Below, in pieces: positions 31,198 through 38,684 of a stretch of 64,000 nucleotides of DNA (within the stretch, counting starts at the first letter, position 1; each line of letters starts with the position of its first letter). Origin of the DNA: Bacteroidales bacterium (GTDB lineage Bacteria > Bacteroidota > Bacteroidia > Bacteroidales > UBA932); NCBI GenBank assembly GCA_017550025.1, contig JAFYLU010000073.1, positions 41,378 to 105,377 of the forward strand, given 5' to 3'. The notes below the pieces were generated by a model that was given only the letters and a program-made list of their open reading frames with translations, had not been told where the DNA came from and made no database searches. The position numbers were made by a program, and so were the translations under genes.

Positions 31198-33834
31198 CTA
31201 CAGATCCACCAGGAGCCTGAACTCACCCTGCTTGAGGGTTATGTTTCCTGAAACAGAGCCGCCGTTGATATAGTCAGTCCATGTGCCAGAAGGTACAGTA
31301 TAGCTGGTTGATGTCTTGCCGAAGTTTCCTACCACATGGAAAGCCTTTCCGTCCACCTTACATGTGATCTTCTTGAGTGTTCCGGTAGGAGTCCACTGGA
31401 AAGACGCATCACTGTCGAAGAAGCGAGGGTTCTCACTACGGAACTTCAGAAGCACGGCATATGTATCATAAAGGGCCTTGCGGGCAGGCACAGCCATGTA
31501 CTGGTCTGTCACGACAGGCTTTTCTCCTGTACGGCCGTTATGCTCGATTGTATAGTCATATCCGATTTCACCGAACTGCCATATCATCTTCGGACCCGGT
31601 ACTGTGAGGAAGAATGCTGCAGAAGCACCTGCACGGCGCATTGCCACAGTAAGCGCATCCTCATTTTCACCGGAAGATGCAGCAGGATCAGCAGGACGGC
31701 TGCCGGCATTCATGACCCATACGGTTTCTGTCTCGAGGCTGAAATAAATATCATATGTACCAGCAGCAGGAACATACATATCCTTGGATGAACTGCCGTT
31801 TGTCATTGCATATCCCTGACCTACGGTAAGCTTATAATTGTTTGTTGCCGCACCATAGTTGTACGCATCGTTCCACTCTCCAGCCTTACGGATCTTGAAA
31901 CGGTCATTTGCAGTAACTGTCACATTCTTCAAGGAGTAGAATACGCCATCCTTGCTCATCACCTTATCATTGTTCCAATTATCTCCGAGGCCTATCACTC
32001 CCCATGTAACCGAAGAGGCGTCAGCAGCTGTACCATAGCAGAGGCGCTCCTCGTCGTGGCTCTCCATATAACCTACGAAGCCGCCGAACGGAGAAGTAGA
32101 ATACATGTTGGTAAAGTTGCCCGTACCACCTGTCACAGCAGAGCGATATTCAGAATTCACATTTCTCCAAAGCTGCATTCCGTGCTCAGCAAGGACCTTC
32201 TCCTCATCCCAGTCAGAAAGATGCTCAAATATCACAACCGCATTATCATTTACTGACCAGATATGATCCGCATATCCCTTGAGGATGTTGACACGGCTCT
32301 GATCGTAATGTCCCCACTGTGCAACATTACCATTGTCTCCGCCAGAGTCTGTCTGGGTGAATCCCTTTGTAAGGTCAAACCTGAATCCGTCAACATCGTA
32401 CTCGGTAAGGAGGTACTCGAGACTGCGCTTTACATGCTCCTTCACCATAGGATTCTCATGATTCATGTCATGGAATACATTGTATGGATGCTTGGCGTAC
32501 TCGTTGAACCATGGATTGTTTGCAGCAGTCCTGTCACCGTTCCACCAGAGCTTAGCCCACGGATGGGATCCCGATGCATGGTTGTATACCACGTCGATGA
32601 TAACTGCCATACCACGTGCATGACACTCGTCGATGAATGCCTTATACTCTTCACGAGTTCCATAGAACTTATCGAGGGCGAACCAGTGATTAGGGTTATA
32701 ACCCCAGCTGAGATTGCCGTCAAACTCCTGAATCGGCATGAGCTGTACCGCATTTACACCGAGGTTCGCGATATAATCAAGCTGGGTCATCGCACCTGCT
32801 ATGTTCTGTGTCGTTGTGAAGTCACGGAAAAGCATCTCATAGATAACAAGATCATTCTTATCTTCAATCCTGAAGCTCTTGTGCTGCCAAGCGTATGCCG
32901 GTCTGTTGATCTGGAACGCAGAAACGAGTTGCTTAGCACCTGACGGGAATGCCGGGACACCAGGAATATACTGGTCGTTCCACTGATCATAAACCACCTC
33001 TGTATATGGATCGCTGAGGTAGATGTCGCTTGAACCGTCACCGATGCGATACTGGAAACGGTACTCCTTGTCTGCATCGAAACCGTCAAGAGTGATCCAC
33101 CAGCTGGTCTTGTCATCATCCCAGCGCATCGCTCCATCAGAGTTGCGTTTCCACTCGTTCCAATCACCCACGATATAGCAGTAATCATGTCTGTTTCCTG
33201 CTGTGTCGTTGTCATAAACCACAAAAGTCACCGAACCGTCCGCATTATAATTGATGCCGTCCTTGGCGCCTTCCGGAAGAGGTTCCTCAACGATAGGATC
33301 CGGCACGAACACCTCTGTCTGGTATTTCTCGTCTATCACAGAGTTGAACTGGTCCTTATCGTGGCTCTTTGTATTTCCATCGGCTGACCTGACGATGATC
33401 GCCAGCTTCTCCACCGGAGTTGTGTCGCTGCCAAAGAACTCGCGTATAGTAGGGGTCAGTTCAAGTTCCCATGAATTATCTGACACCTTCTTGAAATGAC
33501 ATTTCTCTATATTCTGATCCCAATTTGCAGGCACAAACATCCATTCACCATCAACAACAATTCCAAGATGGGCATACAATTCACCCTTATGATTATAGAG
33601 TTTATTGGAAGATGAAGGAGTGAAGAGTATCTTGCAAGGCTCATCAGCATTTGGCAGAACAGGATCCAGGGTTATGCCTGAAGACAGGTCAGGCTTGACG
33701 GCAGGCTGTTCTGGTTCCGGTTTTTCCGGCACTTCAGGTGTAGGGGTTGTTGAGCCTTCAACAAACGGTGGTTCACAGGCGGCCAACATGAAGGCCATCA
33801 CCACTGGAAAAATAATTGAAAATATACGTTTCAT
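31198..33834 (-). CDS. Multi-domain GH13 surface alpha-amylase with a beta-sandwich inserted in the catalytic barrel (SusG-like role)
   Basis: Lipoprotein with lipobox MLAAC; the second Met (33834) gives the best signal peptide, though 33843 is possible. Numbering from 33843: a proline-rich spacer (30-50), a beta-domain (55-180), a CBM48-like domain (195-310, YIVGDWNEWKRN), then GH13 from 330 with DVVYNHA, GFRFDLTKGF (Asp490), VIFEHLSDWDE (Glu540) and MESHDEERL (Asp597). Residues about 613-715 (GVIGLGDNWN ... YDIYFSLETETVWVMNAG) resemble the SusE/SusF starch-binding modules and sit between barrel strands seven and eight; catalytic sequence resumes with FFLTVPGPKMIWQFGE. It is the last gene of the transport operon and probably cleaves starch at the surface. 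Confidence 0.92.
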   Translation of the reverse strand: MKRIFSIIFPVVMAFMLAACEPPFVEGSTTPTPEVPEKPEPEQPAVKPDLSSGITLDPVLPNADEPCKILFTPSSSNKLYNHKGELYAHLGIVVDGEWMFVPANWDQNIEKCHFKKVSDNSWELELTPTIREFFGSDTTPVEKLAIIVRSADGNTKSHDKDQFNSVIDEKYQTEVFVPDPIVEEPLPEGAKDGINYNADGSVTFVVYDNDTAGNRHDYCYIVGDWNEWKRNSDGAMRWDDDKTSWWITLDGFDADKEYRFQYRIGDGSSDIYLSDPYTEVVYDQWNDQYIPGVPAFPSGAKQLVSAFQINRPAYAWQHKSFRIEDKNDLVIYEMLFRDFTTTQNIAGAMTQLDYIANLGVNAVQLMPIQEFDGNLSWGYNPNHWFALDKFYGTREEYKAFIDECHARGMAVIIDVVYNHASGSHPWAKLWWNGDRTAANNPWFNEYAKHPYNVFHDMNHENPMVKEHVKRSLEYLLTEYDVDGFRFDLTKGFTQTDSGGDNGNVAQWGHYDQSRVNILKGYADHIWSVNDNAVVIFEHLSDWDEEKVLAEHGMQLWRNVNSEYRSAVTGGTGNFTNMYSTSPFGGFVGYMESHDEERLCYGTAADASSVTWGVIGLGDNWNNDKVMSKDGVFYSLKNVTVTANDRFKIRKAGEWNDAYNYGAATNNYKLTVGQGYAMTNGSSSKDMYVPAAGTYDIYFSLETETVWVMNAGSRPADPAASSGENEDALTVAMRRAGASAAFFLTVPGPKMIWQFGEIGYDYTIEHNGRTGEKPVVTDQYMAVPARKALYDTYAVLLKFRSENPRFFDSDASFQWTPTGTLKKITCKVDGKAFHVVGNFGKTSTSYTVPSGTWTDYINGGSVSGNITLKQGEFRLLVDL

Positions 33835-33853
33835 TGTTCGCATGGAATTGGCA

Positions 33854-33881
33854 GATGGAGAAGCTGTCAGGCTTCTCCATC
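33854..33881 (-). promoter_or_regulatory. Intercistronic hairpin between SusF and surface amylase
   Basis: A perfect 11-bp inverted repeat, GATGGAGAAGC (33854-33864) and GCTTCTCCATC (33871-33881), with a 6-base loop and no T-run after it. It is better read as an mRNA stability or processing element than a terminator. Confidence 0.55.
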
Positions 33882-33887
33882 CGAAAA

Positions 33888-35900
33888 TTATTTAGCTACA
33901 CATGTGTATGTAGGTACACTGCCGTGAGCCATGTCAAGAGTGACAACATACGTACCTGCAGTCTCAATCTTGATATTAGAACCATCATGAGCAAGAGCGT
34001 CAGCAGATCCTCCGAGGTTGTATCCCCAGTCACCGTTGAAACGGAACTTCCACTCATCACCTGCAGCAAATGTCTGTTCTACAGTATATGTGAGTGTTTC
34101 CGAATTGAAGGTCATCTCAACATCAGATCCCCAGCCTGATCCTGCGAATGAACCGATGATGCCGACCTTTGTGAGAGGAGTAGCGACAGCGGTCATATTG
34201 ATGATATCCACATTCCAGAAATATGTACCGTTTGCGATGTTGCAGTTCTCTCCACCGCCCTCATTAAGGCTATAAGTGAAACCGTCCACAGATGTCTGAC
34301 CGATCCATACAGATCCGTTCTTCACGAACTTGAAGCCATATGGAGCGTCATACATTGTGATATAACCGCGATAAAGACCCTTTGAGCTATCATAAAGATT
34401 TACTCTCATATCGTCTGTACCGTTCCAGCCATGACCGGAATAGTCACCCGCAACCACGAGATAATCAGGCATGTTAACGTCAACAGCGTTGATTGACAAG
34501 TCTGAAGTCGCAGCGTTAAGAATCACCATGTAGGTTGCATCGTTCTTTGCGAATGTGATGTTGCCACCGCCGAACTCAAGAGCATCCATGTCTGTACCGA
34601 ATGAGTATGTCCAGTCAGAGTTGAAACGAACCTTGAATTCAGTACCCTTTGAAATAGCGATTTCCTCATCTGCAGTCCAAGACTTGGTATCGGCATTGTA
34701 AGTCATCTTGAGACCCTTGCCCCAACCTGCATAATCGCCGGTGAATCCACCTATGAGCTCGAGATACTCAAGCTGAATCATATCAAGGGTGTTGAACTTC
34801 TTATTTAGCTTCACATAATAGAAGCCTGAAGGAACCTTGATATTGTCAGAAGCTGGGGTCTTGGCTGTTGCGGCAGCATAGTTACCACCATAAGTTGTAA
34901 CTGTAACATCACTGAAGCCGAAGTCTCCGCCATTATCCCATGAATCTGTAGGACAGAACTTGAATTCGACATCCGCGCCGTCTGCTGTAGTAAGATCCAC
35001 GAAGCCCTGGTAGAGGCCCTTGACCTTGCTTGAAACCTTGAGGACAGCAGCTGTAGCAGGAGACCAGCTCTGGTATGAACCAGGCATATAGTACTGCTCA
35101 GAGAATGTAGCGACATAAGTTGTAATCTTTACAGTCACAGCATTTGAAGGCACTCCATCCGGAATTGTAGGGCAGCATGCATACACATAGAAGTTAACCT
35201 CTACCTCAGCATCCTCAGCACCACCGGCAGCGATGACTGCTTCGTTAAGCGCGTCCACTGTTGTAGAATATGCCATGTCATAGCCACCTTCTGAAAGCAC
35301 ATTCTCCTCGCCTGCACCGACCTTCAAAGTAACCTTGTAAGTCACATCCTCGCCATAGACGAGTCTTGGTTCAGTCCAGTTAAGAAGATCAAGGTTACCT
35401 GATGGGTTATCCTTGTCGAGTACCACCTCTGCAATCTCAGCGGAAAGTACTGAAGGGACTGCATCATCATATACATAAACCTTGAATGAAAGAGGATCAG
35501 ATGCGTACACCTCACCTGCTGCATCAGTGATTTCAACGCGTGCTGACACCGCATGAGTCGAGTTCTGCTCAAGCTCGAAGTTCTCCTTCATGAAAGTTCT
35601 GAAGTCAGTCTTCGAGAGAGTAAAATAAGTATTTACAACATCATTTGCAAGAAGAGCATCTGTCTCACCTACAGTGATGTACAGATCATACACATAAGCC
35701 TCTGCGTCGATGAAGCGTGCCTTCTCCCAAGCGAAGGTCACATCCTCGCCTACAGTAGCTGTAGTGATAAGAATGTCATTGTGTGCTGACATTACCGGTG
35801 CTACCGGTGCAGTTGAGAAGGTGTCCTCTGGTACGATGGTACAAGAAGCCACGGCAAATACAGCTGCAACAGAAGCAAATATGTTTCTAATTAATTTCAT
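33888..35900 (-). CDS. SusF-like surface starch-binding lipoprotein with four binding modules
   Basis: A 670-residue lipoprotein with lipobox VASC (Cys20). Two immunoglobulin-like N-terminal regions (25-270; FAWEKARFID and LLNWTEPRLVYG) are followed by four repeats of the SusE/F carbohydrate-binding fold starting at about 278 (YYMPGSYQSWSP), 385 (LELIGGFTGDYAGWG), 485 (YLVVAGDYSGHGWNG) and 585 (VGIIGSFAGSGWGSD). Each carries the aromatic residues that grip alpha-glucan helices. Bacteroides SusF has three such modules. The gene sits 13 bases after susE within the transport operon. Confidence 0.88.
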   Translation of the reverse strand: MKLIRNIFASVAAVFAVASCTIVPEDTFSTAPVAPVMSAHNDILITTATVGEDVTFAWEKARFIDAEAYVYDLYITVGETDALLANDVVNTYFTLSKTDFRTFMKENFELEQNSTHAVSARVEITDAAGEVYASDPLSFKVYVYDDAVPSVLSAEIAEVVLDKDNPSGNLDLLNWTEPRLVYGEDVTYKVTLKVGAGEENVLSEGGYDMAYSTTVDALNEAVIAAGGAEDAEVEVNFYVYACCPTIPDGVPSNAVTVKITTYVATFSEQYYMPGSYQSWSPATAAVLKVSSKVKGLYQGFVDLTTADGADVEFKFCPTDSWDNGGDFGFSDVTVTTYGGNYAAATAKTPASDNIKVPSGFYYVKLNKKFNTLDMIQLEYLELIGGFTGDYAGWGKGLKMTYNADTKSWTADEEIAISKGTEFKVRFNSDWTYSFGTDMDALEFGGGNITFAKNDATYMVILNAATSDLSINAVDVNMPDYLVVAGDYSGHGWNGTDDMRVNLYDSSKGLYRGYITMYDAPYGFKFVKNGSVWIGQTSVDGFTYSLNEGGGENCNIANGTYFWNVDIINMTAVATPLTKVGIIGSFAGSGWGSDVEMTFNSETLTYTVEQTFAAGDEWKFRFNGDWGYNLGGSADALAHDGSNIKIETAGTYVVTLDMAHGSVPTYTCVAK

Positions 35901-35913
35901 AGTCCGTCACTTT

Positions 35914-36987
35914 TTACTGTTTCACGTACTCGATAACAAGTGGAGTTCTGTTAGTGTGGAGTCTTACGACATAGTCACCTGCTGCAGGTGACGGGATATC
36001 GCTGCCGCCCTGAACGAGCTCGAAGCCACCCTCAATATCTGAAGAAGCTACAGGGCTGCCATACTTGTGGTCCCAGCTATTGTTAAGACGTACAAGCCAT
36101 CCGCTTGAACCGTCGAATGAAATTACCGGAGACTCCCATACGTTATCAGTTGCATTGTATGTGAATGAAGGCTCATCATCAGCCCATCCGTTGAAGCCAC
36201 CGATAAGGCCGACCTTGGTAACTGTCTCCTTGTACACTTCCTTTTTCTTTGTGTCGATAGTAAGCCATATGATAGGTTCATCTGCTGTTACAGAGAAGTT
36301 TCCGTCACCGTTCTCAGGATCAGCAACTGTCCAGCCTACAGGTTTGTAGCCATCGTTCATACCTACCCAGTTCTTACCTTCGTCAACCACCTTGAAGTAG
36401 TATGGAGTCTCATCAGGATTAGATACGTCAACGAGGAACTTGTACTGGCTTGTACCAGCAGCATACTCCCAGATCATAGTACCCAACTGATTCCAACCCT
36501 GATACTTACCAGGGAGCCAGATATTCTTCTTGGCTGGAAGGTATGTGAATACAGAGAATGAGATGTTGTTTGAAACAAGCTTCGCAGTTCCGACTGTTCC
36601 GCTGATGACAGCCTCGACATAAGCATCGATGCTCACATTCTCATTTTTTACTCCTCCGAGGTCGTTTACGACCACACCTACGAGATCACCCTTAGCGATC
36701 GAAAGGTTGTTTGAATATGACTGACCGATGAGGGCTGTTGCCTCACCCTTCTTTGCATATACAGAGTACTGGACCTGTGTGCTTGCGCCGAAGTCTGCAG
36801 CACTCCAGGTAAAGGTCACCTGCTCTACGTTCGATGTATTTGCATCTGACACGATATCGGCAACTTCAGAAAGAACAGGAGACACAAAGTCATCCGCTTC
36901 TGCAATTCTAGGCCTCTCGATGTCCAATGTGCACGAAGCCATCAGAGCAGAAACAGCCAATACCGCAAGATATCTTAATGTTTTCAT
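35914..36987 (-). CDS. susE: SusE-like surface starch-binding lipoprotein
   Basis: A 357-residue lipoprotein with lipobox LMASC (Cys19) and the SusE-type N-terminal Ig-like domain (30-150; VTFTWSAADFGAS). Two starch-binding modules follow: 152-250 (IWLPGKYQGWNQ) and 258-355 (VGLIGGFNGWADDEP). The domain order matches SusE of characterised starch systems. It follows SusD by 15 bases and precedes SusF by 13, so its dose is tied to the transporter. Confidence 0.9.
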   Translation of the reverse strand: MKTLRYLAVLAVSALMASCTLDIERPRIAEADDFVSPVLSEVADIVSDANTSNVEQVTFTWSAADFGASTQVQYSVYAKKGEATALIGQSYSNNLSIAKGDLVGVVVNDLGGVKNENVSIDAYVEAVISGTVGTAKLVSNNISFSVFTYLPAKKNIWLPGKYQGWNQLGTMIWEYAAGTSQYKFLVDVSNPDETPYYFKVVDEGKNWVGMNDGYKPVGWTVADPENGDGNFSVTADEPIIWLTIDTKKKEVYKETVTKVGLIGGFNGWADDEPSFTYNATDNVWESPVISFDGSSGWLVRLNNSWDHKYGSPVASSDIEGGFELVQGGSDIPSPAAGDYVVRLHTNRTPLVIEYVKQ

Positions 36988-37002
36988 ATTATTGTCTTTT
37001 TA

Positions 37003-38667
37003 TTAGTAACCGATATTCTGAGTCAAGTTGCTGTTAGCACTGAGGTCGCTCTGTACAATCGGATAGATTGTGCGGAACTCCGGAATAGAAACCTTACCGT
37101 TGAGGATACCGCCCTTGTATGTCCAAGGGTAGTTCATTGAGGTGAAATAGCCGTAACGGATAAGGTCTACACGACGGTGACCCTCCCACATGAATTCTCT
37201 TGCTCTCTCATCGAGGAGCCAGTCAAGTGTGAGGTCAGACGGCATACCTACGCCAGCACGGTCACGGAGAGCCTTGACATATGAAACAGCCTTTGTATCC
37301 TTGACGCTGCCGCCATTGATACGAGCGTCTGCCTCTGCATAGTTGAGGTACATCTCAGCAAGACGGAAGATAGGCATGTCTGCAGAAGAGAGCTTATTGT
37401 CTCCACCGCCACTTACACCTTGTGCGAAAGTATTGTCTGCGTTAAGACCGCAATATTTCCAGCAGAGCCAGCCTGTAGTCATGGCAGAGAGGTCAAATGT
37501 CTCCTTGCAACCAAGATTAGTGAAGAATGCACGCTTGTCGCTTCTTTCTCTGTCATAACCGAAAGTGTTGTCTGGATTTCCCCACTCTACTCCTGAAAGC
37601 TGGAAACGCTCGACATAATCAGCAGGAACATGATAACCGGCCCAGTTCTCGAAGTTGACCTTCTCAAGACCGAAGTGCTGACCGATAGCTACGTTAGCAT
37701 CCTCATTGAGAGAAGCAGACACGAAAGTTGTTGTACCACCCCAGCTCTGAACAGAAACTCTGTCATAAGCAATTGCAAATATAAACTCGTTTGCAGAACC
37801 GTTTGTCGTGTTATCCTGACGGAAAAGATCTGCATATGTTCCCTGAAGCTTATAGCCCATGTCGATTACCTTCTGAGAAGCATCCTTGGCATCCTGCCAT
37901 CTTGCAGTTCCTGTATAAACCTCTGCATTGAGGTACATACGGCTGAGAAGCGCCCATACTGATCCCTTTGTCGGACGTGGATATCCTACCTCACCCTTCT
38001 TTGGCATAGCGCTTTCGTCAGAAGCAAGGTCAAGAAGCTCGGTCTCAAGCCAAGAGAAGAGATCTGCACGCTTAATCTGTGCTGGGTTAGCTCCACCAAT
38101 GTTCTGAGGTGTAGGGAAAGGAGGATTTCCGAACTCGTCCATAAGCACATAGAAGAACATAGCTCTGTGGAAACGCGCCTCTGCTCTGTAACCACGAACA
38201 GTCTCGATAAGATGACTCTGACCACGGGCCTCAAGCTTCGCGTCCTCAGTCTGGAGGAGATACTCGTTAACGAGTGCGATAGCCTTCACGGCACGTGTGT
38301 AAACCGCTGTCATAGCATCGTTCACACCGTCACCCCAAGAGTCTGTCTGAAGGGCAGAAATATATGAGTCACCCCATACGCACTTCAATGCGTCGCAAGG
38401 CATCTCGTTGAGGTTGAACCACTGTCTGAGGAATTCAGACTGTCCTGAATCTGAGAAGCCGAGGTCGTTAGAACCCGGATCATCCTGGCCTACCATCATA
38501 TAATATCCGTTGATATACGCAAGGGAGTGAAGATAGCTGGCCTCATTCTCGTATGCGTTCTCTGAAGTAAAGTCAGTCTTGTTGAGAGGAACGGTATTGA
38601 GGTCCTGCAAGCAAGAGCAGAGCACAAGAGCGAGAGAGAGAATAAGTATTTTGTTGAAAATTTTCAT
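37003..38667 (-). CDS. susD: SusD/RagB family starch-binding lipoprotein (pair 2)
   Basis: A 554-residue lipoprotein with lipobox LCSC (Cys19), N-terminal LQDLNTVPLNKTDFTSENAY, the helical repeat RGYRAEARFHRAMFFYVLMDEFGNPPF and the C-terminal LDERAREFMWEGHRRVDLIRYGYFT ending in NLTQNIGY. Directly between susC and susE in a starch operon, so a starch-binding cap for SusC is the likely role. Similar to SusD pair 1 along its length, especially at both ends. Confidence 0.95.
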   Translation of the reverse strand: MKIFNKILILSLALVLCSCLQDLNTVPLNKTDFTSENAYENEASYLHSLAYINGYYMMVGQDDPGSNDLGFSDSGQSEFLRQWFNLNEMPCDALKCVWGDSYISALQTDSWGDGVNDAMTAVYTRAVKAIALVNEYLLQTEDAKLEARGQSHLIETVRGYRAEARFHRAMFFYVLMDEFGNPPFPTPQNIGGANPAQIKRADLFSWLETELLDLASDESAMPKKGEVGYPRPTKGSVWALLSRMYLNAEVYTGTARWQDAKDASQKVIDMGYKLQGTYADLFRQDNTTNGSANEFIFAIAYDRVSVQSWGGTTTFVSASLNEDANVAIGQHFGLEKVNFENWAGYHVPADYVERFQLSGVEWGNPDNTFGYDRERSDKRAFFTNLGCKETFDLSAMTTGWLCWKYCGLNADNTFAQGVSGGGDNKLSSADMPIFRLAEMYLNYAEADARINGGSVKDTKAVSYVKALRDRAGVGMPSDLTLDWLLDERAREFMWEGHRRVDLIRYGYFTSMNYPWTYKGGILNGKVSIPEFRTIYPIVQSDLSANSNLTQNIGY

Positions 38668-38684
38668 TTTATATTTCCTCCTTC

